This document shows positions 28,254 to 37,679 of a stretch of DNA of 64,000 nucleotides, in pieces. The DNA lies in contig NZ_JAQQXR010000008.1 of assembly GCF_028595325.1 (NCBI RefSeq), positions 149,378 through 213,377 of the forward strand, written 5' to 3'. Every line of letters begins with the position of its first letter. The stretch's first letter is position 1. The DNA comes from Janthinobacterium fluminis. Its GTDB lineage: Bacteria; Pseudomonadota; Gammaproteobacteria; Burkholderiales; Burkholderiaceae_D. Under the pieces are notes generated by a model. That model was not told the origin of the DNA, made no database searches, and saw only the letters and a list, made by a program, of their open reading frames with translations. Made by a program: the position numbers and the translations under genes.

Positions 28254-29135
28254 TTGACCCCCCAATCGCAAAACCTGCGCAGCATCTACGCAATGCTGAT
28301 CGCCGTCGCCATGTTCTCGCTGATGGACACGGCGATGAAGCTGCTGTCGGCGCATTACCCGGCGATGCAGGTGACGGCGCTGCGCGCGCTGTCCTCGCTG
28401 CCGCTGGTGTGCCTGTACCTGGCCTGGCGCGGCGCGTTCAAGGGCCTGCTCCAGGTGCGCTGGCCCTTGCACATCCTGCGCGGCGCGCTGGGCGTCGCCA
28501 TGATCACCACCTTCGCCTATGGCCTGAAAAAACTCTCGCTGGCCGAGGCTTATTCGATTTTCTTCATCGCGCCGACGCTGATCACGGCCCTGTCGGTCTT
28601 CGTCCTGCGGGAAAAAGTCGACGCGGCGCGCTGGTGCGCGATCGCTGTCGGCATGGGCGGCGTGCTGGTGGTGCTGCGCCCGGACGGCGGCGATTTCTTT
28701 TCCCTCGGCGGGCTGGCCGTGCTGGCGGCGGCCGCGTGCTACGCCGTCTCGGCCATCACCGGCCGTGTGCTCAGCCGCACCGACGCCAGCGAAAGCATGG
28801 TCTTCTGGCTGATGGTGATGATGGCCGCCGGCGGTGTCATCCTGTCCGCCCACGAGTGGGTGGCGATTCGTTCCGACGACTGGCCGCTGCTGGCGGGCCT
28901 GTCGCTGAGCGGCTTCCTGGGGCAGTTGGCGATCACCGAGGCTTTCCGCCACGGCAAGGCGTCGAGCGTGGCGCCCTTCGAATATTCGGCGCTGGCCTGG
29001 GGCATCGGGCTGGATTGGCTGTTGTGGCGCGCCTTGCCTGACCAATATACGCTGCTCGGCGCGGCCATCATCATCGCCAGCGGCATCTACCTGATACGGC
29101 GCGAGGCCGTGCACCTGGAGAGCGAGCACCCTTGA
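28254..29135 (+). CDS. EamA/DMT-family membrane transporter
   Basis: 293 aa with about ten hydrophobic segments in two homologous EamA halves, as in drug/metabolite exporters of the RhaT/YdcZ superfamily. Substrate unknown. The start is taken as TTG 28254 because an AGGAG element lies 6 bases upstream. The frame stays open to another TTG at 28188, but that one has no ribosome site. EKVDAARWCAIAVGMGGVLVV and the repeat AWGIGLDWLLWRALPDQYTLLGAA match the ends of the two halves. It stands alone between peroxiredoxin and lpxC. Confidence 0.85.
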   Translation: MTPQSQNLRSIYAMLIAVAMFSLMDTAMKLLSAHYPAMQVTALRALSSLPLVCLYLAWRGAFKGLLQVRWPLHILRGALGVAMITTFAYGLKKLSLAEAYSIFFIAPTLITALSVFVLREKVDAARWCAIAVGMGGVLVVLRPDGGDFFSLGGLAVLAAAACYAVSAITGRVLSRTDASESMVFWLMVMMAAGGVILSAHEWVAIRSDDWPLLAGLSLSGFLGQLAITEAFRHGKASSVAPFEYSALAWGIGLDWLLWRALPDQYTLLGAAIIIASGIYLIRREAVHLESEHP

Positions 29136-29207
29136 GCGCCGCCGCGCCGGAAACCGCGTTGCCGGGCTGCTTACATGATGCCACCGCGAAACGATTTGAC
29201 CGCAAAT

Positions 29208-29216
29208 TGATATAAT
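29208..29216 (+). promoter_or_regulatory. Extended -10 promoter of lpxC
   Basis: TGATATAAT: a consensus TATAAT (29211-29216) with the TGn extension. No -35 match at the usual distance. Transcription should begin at about 29222-29225, at or next to the lpxC ATG (29223), which predicts a leaderless mRNA. Confidence 0.6.
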
Positions 29217-29222
29217 CGACAG

Positions 29223-30158
29223 ATGTTAAAACAACGCACCATCAAGCAATTGGTCCGCACCGTCGGTGTCGGGCTGCACTCCGGCACCAAGGTGGAACTG
29301 ACCTTGCGCCCGGCCGCGCCGGACACCGGCATCGTGTTCCGCCGCGTCGACCTGCTGCCCGTCGTCGAGTTTCCCGCCAGCGCGATGGCCGTCGGCGACA
29401 CGCGCATGGCCTCGGTGCTGGTCAAGGACGGCGCGCGCGTGTCGACGGTCGAGCACCTGATGTCGGCCGCCGCCGGTCTCGGCGTTGACAATATGTATAT
29501 CGACGTGAGCGCCGAGGAAATTCCCATCATGGACGGCTCCGCTTCATCCTTCGTGTTTTTGCTGCAGCAGGCGGGCGTGCAGGAGCAGGAGGCGGCGAAA
29601 AAATTCATCCGCGTGCTGAAGCCGGTGGAAGTGCGCCACGGCAAGGGCGACGCGGAGAAATGGGCTTGCCTGAGCCCGTACAACGGCTTCAAGCTCGACT
29701 TCTTCATCGAATTCAACCACCCGGCCGTCGACGGCACGACCCAGCGCGCCTCGGTCGACTTCGGCGACGTGTCCTATGTGCACGACGTGGCGCGCGCGCG
29801 CACCTTCGGCTTCATGCAGGATGTCGAAAGCTTGCGCGGCATGGGCCTGGCCCGCGGCGGTTCGCTGGAAAACGCCATCGTCATGGATGAATACCGCATC
29901 CTCAATTCCGACGGCTTGCGCTACGAGGACGAGTTCGTGCGCCACAAGATACTCGACGCCATCGGCGACCTGTATCTGGTTGGCCATCCGTTGCTGGCCA
30001 GTTACACGGCACACAAGTCGGGCCACGCCCTGAACAACCAGTTGCTGCTGGCGCTGCTGGAGCGGCCGGACGCCTACGAGCTGGTCTGCTTCGACACCAA
30101 CGAGGCGGCGCCGCCGTCCTATCTGCGCCAGATGGCGCGCGAGTGGGCGCTGACTTAA
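29223..30158 (+). CDS. lpxC: UDP-3-O-acyl-N-acetylglucosamine deacetylase LpxC
   Basis: 311 aa zinc enzyme of the committed step of lipid A synthesis. N-terminal [19 protein letters not shown] is the conserved opening, so ATG 29223 is secure. Zinc ligands are in VEHLMSA (His) and HKILDAIGD (His and Asp); the catalytic base is in MDGSASSF. A second conserved histidine is in HKSGHALNN. No Shine-Dalgarno sequence precedes the start, and a consensus -10 ends only six bases before it. It sits downstream of the dcw block as in many proteobacteria. Confidence 0.97.
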   Translation: MLKQRTIKQLVRTVGVGLHSGTKVELTLRPAAPDTGIVFRRVDLLPVVEFPASAMAVGDTRMASVLVKDGARVSTVEHLMSAAAGLGVDNMYIDVSAEEIPIMDGSASSFVFLLQQAGVQEQEAAKKFIRVLKPVEVRHGKGDAEKWACLSPYNGFKLDFFIEFNHPAVDGTTQRASVDFGDVSYVHDVARARTFGFMQDVESLRGMGLARGGSLENAIVMDEYRILNSDGLRYEDEFVRHKILDAIGDLYLVGHPLLASYTAHKSGHALNNQLLLALLERPDAYELVCFDTNEAAPPSYLRQMAREWALT

Positions 30159-30176
30159 CGGCGCGCCTGCCCTGAG

Positions 30177-30668
30177 TTAGTCCGGTTCGCGGCGCCGCTG
30201 CACCATCGCGCGCAGCGCGGCGATCAAGCCCTGGTTTTGCGCGGACTCGGGCAGGGCGTTGCTCAGTTCATCGAAGGCGGCCACGGCCATGTTCGGCAGC
30301 AGCAGTTGCCGCGTGTGCTGCACCGGCGCGATGCTCTTCGTGACCTGCACCTTCAGTTTGATGGCGGCGATCTGCCAGCCGCGCTTTTCCAGTTCCGCCT
30401 GTAGTTTCGGCAATTGCTGCTTGAGCTTGGCCGCGACCGCGGACGTTGGCGTCGCCAGCAGCAGCTGCCCGCCCTCGAACTGCAGGATGTCGCAGTTGTG
30501 GAACATGGCCGGCAGCGCCGCCGCGCAATCCTTTTGCAGCGCGACCATGCGGTTCACGGCGGGCATCAACGACGCCATCGTGGCGTTGCCTCGCAGAAAA
30601 TCGGTGGCGCCGGGCAAGGCCGGGCCGGAGCGGCCGCGGCTGGCTTGGTAGAAGGTGTGAGATCGCAT
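30177..30668 (-). CDS. DciA-like DUF721 protein
   Basis: 163 aa from ATG 30668; an ATG four codons upstream (30680) is possible. The C-terminal part from about residue 45 (NCDILQFEGGQLLLATPTSA, then KLKQQLPKLQAELEKRGW) has the look of the DUF721/DciA fold. DciA assists loading of the replicative helicase DnaB in bacteria lacking DnaC. The N-terminal extension (MRSHTFYQASRGRSGP) is basic. It lies antisense between lpxC and secA, an arrangement seen in related genomes. It converges with lpxC with an 18-base gap and no visible terminator. Confidence 0.75.
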   Translation of the reverse strand: MRSHTFYQASRGRSGPALPGATDFLRGNATMASLMPAVNRMVALQKDCAAALPAMFHNCDILQFEGGQLLLATPTSAVAAKLKQQLPKLQAELEKRGWQIAAIKLKVQVTKSIAPVQHTRQLLLPNMAVAAFDELSNALPESAQNQGLIAALRAMVQRRREPD

Positions 30669-30825
30669 TTGCCGAAACATATCACAGCTGGCCCCGCCGT
30701 GGCGGCCCGGGCGGGCCGGCCGGAAAATATTTCCTGGAAACGGGGGAAAGCCCTGGTTTTCACGGCATTGTTTATCAATTCACTATTGTGATACAGGCCA
30801 ATATCCCAATCTTGGCGGCAGCGCA

Positions 30826-30834
30826 TGATAAAAT
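30826..30834 (+). promoter_or_regulatory. Candidate secA promoter (extended -10)
   Basis: TGATAAAAT at 30826-30834, with no good -35. The predicted start near 30841 gives an 85-nt leader. No secM-like gene is recognisable in 30681-30925. Confidence 0.4.
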
Positions 30835-30925
30835 CATCGTCTTTTGCCATATTCGAACTCCGTGCGGTAACGCGATATCACCAACAGAGCTTATTTTTTA
30901 ACGGCGTTTTTTCAAGAATTCAAGC

Positions 30926-33682
30926 ATGTCATTACTGACCCAGATTTTCGGTAGCCGCAACCAGCGGCTGCTCAAGCAATACCAAAAAACGGTACGCGAG
31001 ATCAATGCGCTCGAGCCGCTCATCGAAAAGCTGTCGGACGCCGAGCTGCAGGCGAAAACGCCCGCGTTCAAGGAACGTCTGGCCAAGGGCGAGACGCTCG
31101 ACGCGCTGCTGGTGGAGGCTTTCGCCGTCTGCCGCGAAGCGAGCCGGCGCGTGCTGCGCATGCGCCACTTCGACGTCCAGCTGATCGGCGGCATGGTGCT
31201 GCATTATGGCAAGATCGCGGAAATGGGCACGGGCGAGGGCAAAACGCTGATGGCGACCCTGGCCGCCTACCTGAACGCCTTGTCCGGCAAGGGCGTGCAC
31301 ATCGTCACCGTCAATGACTACCTGGCGCAGCGCGACGCCGACACCATGGGCCGCCTGTACGGCTGGCTGGGCCTGACGACGGGCGTCAACCTGTCGCAGA
31401 TGGAGCACGACGCCAAGCAAGTGGCCTACGCGTCCGACATCACCTACGGCACCAACAATGAATTCGGCTTCGACTACCTGCGCGACAATATGGTGTTCGA
31501 GGCGCGCGACCGCGTCCAGCGCGCGCTCAACTTCGGCATCGTCGATGAAGTCGACTCGATCCTGATCGACGAGGCGCGCACGCCGCTGATCATTTCCGGC
31601 CAGGCGGAGAACCACACCGACCTGTACCACAAGATCAATGAAGTGCCGCGCATGCTGACCTTGCAGCTTGGCGAGGAAACGCCTGACGGCAAGGGCAAGA
31701 TCGAGGTGCCGGGCGACTACACGAAGGATGAAAAGGCGCACCAGGTGCTGCTGACGGAAGCCGGCCACGAAAAGGCCGAGGCCATCCTGACCAAGATGGG
31801 CCTGCTGCCCGAGGGCGCCTCGCTGTACGACTCGGCCAACATCACGCTGGTGCACCACCTGTACGCGGCGCTGCGCGCGCACGCGCTGTACTTCAAGGAC
31901 CAGCACTACGTGGTGCAGAACAATGAAGTGGTGATCGTCGACGAATTCACCGGCCGCCTGATGACGGGCCGGCGCTGGTCGGACGGCCTGCACCAGGCCG
32001 TCGAGGCGAAAGAGGGCGTGAAGATCCAGAACGAGAACCAGACGCTGGCCTCGATCACTTTCCAGAACTACTTCCGCATGTACGGCAAGCTGGCCGGCAT
32101 GACCGGCACGGCCGACACGGAAGCGTACGAGTTCCAGGAAATCTACGGCCTGGAAACGGTCGTGATTCCGCAAAACCGTCCCTTGCAGCGCAAGGACCGC
32201 CAGGACCAGGTCTACAAATCGGCCGACGAGAAATACGGCGCGATGCTCAACGATATACGCGACTGCTACGAGCGCGGCCAGCCCGTGCTGGTCGGCACGA
32301 CGTCGATCGAGAACTCCGAGCTGTTGGCGGGCATACTCGACAAGGCGAAACTGCCGCACAACGTGCTCAACGCCAAGCAGCATGCGCGCGAAGCGGAAAT
32401 CATCGCCCAGGCGGGCCGGCCGAAGGCGATCACCATCGCCACCAACATGGCCGGCCGCGGCACCGACATCGTTTTGGGCGGCAACGTCGAGAACCAGATC
32501 AAGGTCATCGAGGCGAACGCCGGGCTGAGCGACGCCGACAAGGCGGCCCAGTCGCAGACCTTGCGCGATGAATGGCAGTCGCTGCACGACCACGTGGTCG
32601 GCGCGGGCGGCCTGCACATCATCGGCACCGAACGCCACGAGTCGCGCCGCGTCGACAATCAGTTGCGCGGCCGCGCCGGCCGCCAGGGCGACCCGGGTTC
32701 GTCGCGCTTCTACCTGTCGCTCGACGACGCGCTGCTGCGCATCTTCGCCGGCGACCGCGTGCGCGCCATCATGGACCGCCTGAAAATGCCGGAAGGCGAA
32801 CCGATCGAGGCGGGCATCGTTTCGCGCTCGATCGAATCGGCCCAGCGCAAGGTCGAGGCGCGCAACTTCGACATCCGCAAACAGCTGCTCGAATACGACG
32901 ACGTCGCCAACGACCAGCGCAAGGTGATCTACCAGCAGCGTAACGAGCTGCTCGAGACGACCGACATTTCCGAGCTGATCGCCTCGCTGCGCCACGGCGT
33001 GTTCACCGACCTGGTGCGCGTTAACGTGCCGGAGGAATCGGTCGAAGAGCAGTGGGACGTCAAGGCGCTGGAAGCGACCCTGTCCGCCGAGTGGCAGATC
33101 GACTTGCCGCTGCGGGCGATGATGGAAGCGGAAACCAATCTGAGCGACGAAGACTTGCTCGAACGCGTAGTCGGCGCGGCCGACGCCGTCTATCAGTCGA
33201 AGATCGACATCGTCGGCAAGGAATCGTTTGGCGGCTTCGAACGCAACGTCATGCTGCAAAGCGTAGACAGCCACTGGCGCGAACATCTGGCGGCGCTGGA
33301 CCACCTGCGCCAGGGTATCCACCTGCGCGGCTACGCCCAGAAGAACCCGAAACAGGAATACAAGCGCGAAGCGTTCGAACTGTTCGGCCAGATGCTCGAC
33401 ATGATCAAGAACGAAGTGGTGAAGCTGGTCATGACCGTGCGCATCCAGTCGCGCGAGGAAATCGACGCGGCCGAGCGGGCGATGCAGCAGTCGCACGTGG
33501 AAAACGTCCACTACCAGCACGCCGACTTCAACCCGAACGCGGCGCCGGAAGAATTGCTGGCGCCGACGGCCGCCGCCGGCGGCGACGCGCAAGCGGCGCC
33601 GGGCATGAAGGTCGGCCGCAACGACCCTTGCCCTTGCGGCAGCGGCAAAAAATTCAAGGCTTGCCACGGCAAACTGGCTTAA
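30926..33682 (+). CDS. secA: Preprotein translocase ATPase SecA
   Basis: 918 aa motor that pushes preproteins through SecYEG. Visible features are the N-terminal [16 protein letters not shown], Walker [14 protein letters not shown], the DEAD-like [16 protein letters not shown], and the preprotein-binding and two-helix finger regions. [13 protein letters not shown] and [14 protein letters not shown] lie in nucleotide domain 2. The C-terminal zinc-binding tail [14 protein letters not shown] binds SecB. Length is typical. It is monocistronic and ends at a strong terminator. Confidence 0.98.
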   Translation: MSLLTQIFGSRNQRLLKQYQKTVREINALEPLIEKLSDAELQAKTPAFKERLAKGETLDALLVEAFAVCREASRRVLRMRHFDVQLIGGMVLHYGKIAEMGTGEGKTLMATLAAYLNALSGKGVHIVTVNDYLAQRDADTMGRLYGWLGLTTGVNLSQMEHDAKQVAYASDITYGTNNEFGFDYLRDNMVFEARDRVQRALNFGIVDEVDSILIDEARTPLIISGQAENHTDLYHKINEVPRMLTLQLGEETPDGKGKIEVPGDYTKDEKAHQVLLTEAGHEKAEAILTKMGLLPEGASLYDSANITLVHHLYAALRAHALYFKDQHYVVQNNEVVIVDEFTGRLMTGRRWSDGLHQAVEAKEGVKIQNENQTLASITFQNYFRMYGKLAGMTGTADTEAYEFQEIYGLETVVIPQNRPLQRKDRQDQVYKSADEKYGAMLNDIRDCYERGQPVLVGTTSIENSELLAGILDKAKLPHNVLNAKQHAREAEIIAQAGRPKAITIATNMAGRGTDIVLGGNVENQIKVIEANAGLSDADKAAQSQTLRDEWQSLHDHVVGAGGLHIIGTERHESRRVDNQLRGRAGRQGDPGSSRFYLSLDDALLRIFAGDRVRAIMDRLKMPEGEPIEAGIVSRSIESAQRKVEARNFDIRKQLLEYDDVANDQRKVIYQQRNELLETTDISELIASLRHGVFTDLVRVNVPEESVEEQWDVKALEATLSAEWQIDLPLRAMMEAETNLSDEDLLERVVGAADAVYQSKIDIVGKESFGGFERNVMLQSVDSHWREHLAALDHLRQGIHLRGYAQKNPKQEYKREAFELFGQMLDMIKNEVVKLVMTVRIQSREEIDAAERAMQQSHVENVHYQHADFNPNAAPEELLAPTAAAGGDAQAAPGMKVGRNDPCPCGSGKKFKACHGKLA

Positions 33683-33704
33683 ACGCCGGCTCAGCTGGAC
33701 AGAA

Positions 33705-33737
33705 GGGCGGAGAATCCGGATTCTCCGCCCTTTTTTT
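33705..33737 (+). terminator. Intrinsic terminator after secA
   Basis: Perfect 13-bp arms (33705-33717 and 33718-33730) form a palindrome centred on CCGG, followed by seven T. The T-tract runs into the stop codon of the convergent histidine kinase gene. Confidence 0.93.
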
Positions 33738-35772
33738 ATATGGCGGCGGAGTGTTCCAGCGCGGCGGGCAGGCTCTTCTTGCCGCCCTCGCGCAGCGGCG
33801 CCACGCTCGGCATGACGATGCGTATCGTCGTGCCCTGGCCCGGCGCCGTGGTGATGTGGATGCGTCCGCCCAGCACGCCGGTGACGATGTTGTAGACGAT
33901 GTTCATGCCCAGGCCGGTGCCGCCGCGCCCCATCTTGGTGGTGAAGAAGGGGTCGAAGACTTGCCGCAGCACGTCCTCGTCCATGCCGTTGCCGTCGTCG
34001 CTGAATTGCAGCGCGATCATGCCGTCGCCGAGGTCGCTGGCGCGTAGCGTGATGGTGCCGCCGGCGCGGCCATCGAAGGCGTGCATCAGGGCGTTGTTGA
34101 TCAGGTTGTTGACCACCTGGTACAGGCTGCCGGGGTAGGAGTCCATCGTCAGCCCGGACGGCATGTCCAGCCGCGCCGCGCAGTGGGCCTGGCGCAGCCG
34201 CGGCAAATAGGTCGCCAGCGTGTCCTGCAGCACGTGCAGCAGGTCGTAGCGGCGGCGCTGGTCGTTGGTCTGGTCGACGGCCACCTGCTTGAACGAGGCG
34301 ATCAAATTGGCGGCCTTTTGCAGCGAGCCGGAGATCAGGCCGGCCGCCTGCCTGACCTCGTCCAGGTGGGCCAGCAGGGCCGAGCGTTTCAGGGCGCCGC
34401 CGTCGACGAGCCGGTCGAATTCGGCGACCCGGTCCGACAGCGTCGTCGACACCAGCAGGCTGTTGCCGATCGGCGTGTTGAGTTCGTGCGCGATGCCGGC
34501 CACGAGGGAGCCCAGCGCGGCCATTTTCTCGGCCGCCAGCAGGTCGTGCTGGGTCTTTTGCAGCGAGTCGAGCGCCTCGCTCAAGTCGCCGTTGGCGCGT
34601 TCCAGCGCGGCCGAGCGCTCGCGCACCCGGCTCTCCAGCGAGGTGTTGAGTTCCTTCAGCGCGCCCTTCGCGTCGAGTTCCTCCGTCAGGTCGAGCAGGG
34701 CCCAGATGATGGCGCTGGCGCCGTCCAGCGACAGCGAGGAGGTCCAGATGGCCACGCTGCCGGTGCGGCCGTCGGCCAGGCGCACCTTGGCGATCTCGCC
34801 CTGCACGGTGCCGTTGCGCGCGTGCAGCGCCATGACGCGGTGCGGCTCGCCGGCGTCTTCCCAGAAGCCGATGTCGGCCGCGTTCCTGCCGACGATGGCG
34901 CCGGCGCCGCCGTTGAAGGTGCGCTCCAGCGCCAGGTTGGCGGCGATGATGTGGCCGTCGTGGTCGGTCACGCTGAGCGGCACCGGCGCCACGTCGAAGA
35001 GGATCTTGAAGCGCGCCTCCGACTCCGACAGGCGGCGCTCGGCTTGTTCGAGCTGGGCGATGCGGGCGCGCAGCGCCAGGTTCATGGTGTTCAGCGAGCG
35101 CGACACCACCTCGATTTCGTCGCCGCCGTGTTCCGGCAGCAGCGTGCCGTAGTCGCCCTGCACGAGGCGCTGCGATTGCGCGTTCAGGCCGTCCAGGCGG
35201 CGTCCTATGCCCAGCGTGAAGGCGTAGAACAGCAGCAGGCCGATGCCGAAGCCGGCGATGGAGATCAGGCTGCCCTGGCTGAGCACCTCGTCGCGCGCCT
35301 GCGCCAGGTCGGAGGTCGACAGGCCGAAATTGAGCGAGCCGACCTGGTTGTCGTTGAGGAGCAGCGGCGCGCGCGCGTGCAGCATCGCGCCGACCAGCAC
35401 CGTCTTCACGCCCTGGTTGGTGCGCACGCCGGCCTGTTGCAGCAGCGCGGCCGGCGCGGCCGGCGCCGCGCCGGCGCTGATGACGGGGCGCTCGTCGCGG
35501 TCGAGGATGACGATGTAGCGCACGAAGCTGTCGGCCGGGTCGGACAGCATCTCGTTGAGGTAGGATTGCAGCTCGGCCAGCCTCCCCTTGCTGGCGTAGG
35601 CGCCCAGCGACAGGTTCAGCGTCACGGCGTATTCGTGGGCGACGCGGTCGGCATTGTTGCTGACGGCCTGGTCCATGATGCGCATATTGTTCCAGATCAG
35701 CAGGCCGACGACCAGCGCCTGGACGAAAGCGCTGAGTATCAGGAATTTCGCCCGCAGCGACAGATTGAACAT
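33736..35772 (-). CDS. PAS-containing sensor histidine kinase
   Basis: 678 aa. It has a membrane segment at about 8-28, a periplasmic region (30-165) of unrecognised type, a second membrane segment (about 168-190) and a HAMP linker. A coiled coil leads into a PAS domain (SEARFKILFDVAPVPLSVTD, 250-370), then a long coiled coil. The kinase core has the H-box AGIAHELNTPIGNSLL, N-box NNLINNALMHAF, G-box DDGNGMDEDVL and the PFFTTK/GGTGLGMNIV lid. All catalytic motifs are intact. No response regulator gene adjoins it. It is the last gene of a three-gene minus-strand operon, 15 bases after a PstS-like protein gene. That neighbour and the barrel gene suggest it reports on a periplasmic ligand, but this is inference. 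Confidence 0.9.
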   Translation of the reverse strand: MFNLSLRAKFLILSAFVQALVVGLLIWNNMRIMDQAVSNNADRVAHEYAVTLNLSLGAYASKGRLAELQSYLNEMLSDPADSFVRYIVILDRDERPVISAGAAPAAPAALLQQAGVRTNQGVKTVLVGAMLHARAPLLLNDNQVGSLNFGLSTSDLAQARDEVLSQGSLISIAGFGIGLLLFYAFTLGIGRRLDGLNAQSQRLVQGDYGTLLPEHGGDEIEVVSRSLNTMNLALRARIAQLEQAERRLSESEARFKILFDVAPVPLSVTDHDGHIIAANLALERTFNGGAGAIVGRNAADIGFWEDAGEPHRVMALHARNGTVQGEIAKVRLADGRTGSVAIWTSSLSLDGASAIIWALLDLTEELDAKGALKELNTSLESRVRERSAALERANGDLSEALDSLQKTQHDLLAAEKMAALGSLVAGIAHELNTPIGNSLLVSTTLSDRVAEFDRLVDGGALKRSALLAHLDEVRQAAGLISGSLQKAANLIASFKQVAVDQTNDQRRRYDLLHVLQDTLATYLPRLRQAHCAARLDMPSGLTMDSYPGSLYQVVNNLINNALMHAFDGRAGGTITLRASDLGDGMIALQFSDDGNGMDEDVLRQVFDPFFTTKMGRGGTGLGMNIVYNIVTGVLGGRIHITTAPGQGTTIRIVMPSVAPLREGGKKSLPAALEHSAAI

Positions 35773-35787
35773 GGCTTTCCCTGCCTT

Positions 35788-36201
35788 CTACTGCAAGATC
35801 AGGATGACCCTGACGGTGTCGTCGACGGCAGCCTTGTCGATGTAGCCGATGGCGCCGGCGTCGGCGGCGATGGCTTTTTTGACTTCGGCGGTGCTGCTGT
35901 ATTCGCGCGGCGGAAAGCCGCGTCCCGTGAAGACGATTTTCGACCAGATCGCGCGCACCTGGTGCTGGTCCTTGCCGACGAGTTTCAAGTAAAAGTCATT
36001 GCGCGTGGCCGAGTTGTCGGCCAGGTCGACCGGCGTCAGTTGCGTCGACTTGCCGAGGAAGATTTGCGCCGCCTGCTCCGTCAGCATGTGCGTGACGGTG
36101 TTGCGCGGGCTGACGATGACGGCGGTGGCGGCGCAGCACGGCGCCGGCAGCAGCGCGGCCAGCAGCAGCGGCGCCAGGGCCTGGATGTGGGGCAGTCTCA
36201 T
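35788..36201 (-). CDS. PstS-like periplasmic protein (short substrate-binding fold)
   Basis: 137 aa with a signal peptide (PHIQALAPLLLAALLPAPCCA). The mature part (AVIVSPRNTVTHMLTEQAAQIFLGKSTQLTPVDL, read in pieces, then AGAIGYIDKAAVDDTVRVI) resembles the PBP-like domain of phosphate-binding PstS proteins. It is less than half the usual length, so it is at most one lobe. AQIFLGK and GAIGY are the typical landmarks. No PstC, PstA or PstB partner is near, so it probably serves sensing or has another role rather than ABC uptake. It lies between the barrel protein gene (10 bases) and the kinase gene (15 bases). Confidence 0.75.
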   Translation of the reverse strand: MRLPHIQALAPLLLAALLPAPCCAATAVIVSPRNTVTHMLTEQAAQIFLGKSTQLTPVDLADNSATRNDFYLKLVGKDQHQVRAIWSKIVFTGRGFPPREYSSTAEVKKAIAADAGAIGYIDKAAVDDTVRVILILQ

Positions 36202-36211
36202 GGCGGCCCCT

Positions 36212-37429
36212 TCAGAACACGGCGTCGAGGGCGAGGCCGACGACGGTGATGGGGTGGCGCAGGCCGCCGGGCGGACCGAAGATCAGCTCGCCGGACTTGC
36301 GGGTGGGCCTGACGCGGTCGACCTGCACCTTGAGCGCGCAGCCCCGGGCGACATTCCAGCGCACGCCGGCCAGGTCGGCGTGCTGCTCGGCCGACGTCAG
36401 GAAGCCCATGTCGACGGCGTGCGCCAGCGGCCCGCCGCGGGGAAAGCCGGGCGGCAGCGTCACCGAACGGCCGGCCTGGCGCATGGATGCGTGGGCGTAG
36501 TAGGGCAGGAAGGCGCCGAGGCGGTAGCCGGCCATCAGGTAGTAGGCGTCGGTGTCGGGGATGTAGACCGGCTCGGCGGCGCGGCGCCGGCCGTATTCTC
36601 CCTGCAGCACCAGATTGCGCCAGTCCAGCGTCATGCCGAGCGAGGTGAAGTCCATGGTCTTGCCGCCCACCAGCGTCAGTTCGCGCCCCAGTTGGGCGAA
36701 GCCGGCCCGCTGCAGCCGCGCCGTCATGGCATTCAGCAGGCGGAAGTCGTCGCTGGCGAGTTCGGCGCGCAGGTGGCTCAGGCGCAGCATCAGGGGGCCG
36801 TTCTCCAGCGCCAGGTTGAACGCGTACAGCGGCGCGCGGTAGGTGGCGATGGAGCCGCCGCCGCCGGCGACGAACAGCTTGCCGCGGCTGACCCCTGCAA
36901 GCAACTGGGCCGTCACCGTGCTGGCGCCGAAAGAGCGCTGCACCGTCAGGTCGGCGCCGTCGACGTTTTCGATGGCCGCCTGGCCGTACATTTCAATGGG
37001 CGGGCGCAGCATCGTGTTGGCGTAGCCGACGTTCTGGTAGTCGGAGGTCATGAAGCTGGGGACGACGATGCGGCCGGCGCGCACGCTGACGCCTTCGGCC
37101 AGGCGGCCCTTCAGGAAGGCCCAGCTGAGTTCGGTCGTGTAGTGGGGGCTCGTGTACTTGCGGGTGAGTAACTGCACGGTCGCCGACAGGTCGGCGTTGA
37201 ATGGATAACTGGCCTGCAGGCCGAGATTGCTGTCGGTGCCCGTGCCATATGCCGTGCCGACGCCGCCGGCCTGGTTGTAGCGGACAAATTGCGCGGCGTC
37301 GCTATTGCTGCGCGCCACGCCCAGGGTGGCGAAGCCGCTCAGGTTCAGTTTGCCGTCGGCCGGCCCGTCGCCGGCCCAGGCCAGGGCTGGCAGGCAGGCC
37401 GCCAGCAGCGCCAGGAATCGTTGTCTCAT
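36212..37429 (-). CDS. Outer-membrane beta-barrel, porin-like protein
   Basis: 405 aa with a signal peptide (RFLALLAACLPALAWA, then GDGPADG). The body alternates polar and aromatic residues in strands such as LNLSGFATLGVARS, ADLSATVQLLTRKY and DAYYLMAGYRLGAFLPYYAH. It ends VVGLALDAVF with the C-terminal Phe of outer-membrane barrels. It is not the same family as the porin at 5545. Length suits a 16-18 strand barrel. As first gene of the operon it may admit or bind the ligand seen by the periplasmic protein and the kinase; this is inference. A perfect FNR-type site lies 107 bases upstream. Confidence 0.75.
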   Translation of the reverse strand: MRQRFLALLAACLPALAWAGDGPADGKLNLSGFATLGVARSNSDAAQFVRYNQAGGVGTAYGTGTDSNLGLQASYPFNADLSATVQLLTRKYTSPHYTTELSWAFLKGRLAEGVSVRAGRIVVPSFMTSDYQNVGYANTMLRPPIEMYGQAAIENVDGADLTVQRSFGASTVTAQLLAGVSRGKLFVAGGGGSIATYRAPLYAFNLALENGPLMLRLSHLRAELASDDFRLLNAMTARLQRAGFAQLGRELTLVGGKTMDFTSLGMTLDWRNLVLQGEYGRRRAAEPVYIPDTDAYYLMAGYRLGAFLPYYAHASMRQAGRSVTLPPGFPRGGPLAHAVDMGFLTSAEQHADLAGVRWNVARGCALKVQVDRVRPTRKSGELIFGPPGGLRHPITVVGLALDAVF

Positions 37430-37535
37430 CGTGCTCTCGTCATCGGATGTCTTTCATTTGCGTAAGTTGTCACTTCGCAATTGATAGTTCCGTAACATAA
37501 CGCGAATTTCCGTAGCATGGAAGTAAATATTGAAG

Positions 37536-37549
37536 TTGATGCACATCAA
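37536..37549. promoter_or_regulatory. FNR/CRP-family box
   Basis: TTGAT-GCAC-ATCAA is an exact match to the FNR consensus TTGAT-N4-ATCAA. It lies in the 250-base gap between divergent units: 107 bases from the barrel protein start and 131 bases from argJ. Possible minus-strand -10 elements (TATGTT at 37499-37494) would put the box about 55 bases upstream of a start, a usual activating position. Confidence 0.7.
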
Positions 37550-37638
37550 AATGAACTGTGGCTTTTTTGAGTCGTTTTTGGCGCGCCCGGCCCGGCGCTT
37601 TTTGGCCGCGGCCCCGTTCGCGCCGCGCCCGGAGGGAT

Positions 37639-37644
37639 TACAAT
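37639..37644 (+). promoter_or_regulatory. Candidate -10 of argJ
   Basis: TACAAT, with no good -35 match at 16-18 bases. The predicted start near 37651 leaves a leader of about 30 nt. Confidence 0.4.
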
Positions 37645-37679
37645 AGCGGCTCCTATTTCCCTACCAGAAGAATTCACAT

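Noticed and set aside
30414..30791. Possible secM-like gene before secA
   Set aside because: The frame is antisense to the DUF721 gene, lacks a signal peptide and carries no arrest-peptide-like end.
30932..33667. 911-codon open frame antisense to secA
   Set aside because: Shadow of secA in a high-GC genome; low-complexity Val/Asp/Arg/His composition, no ribosome site and no motif.
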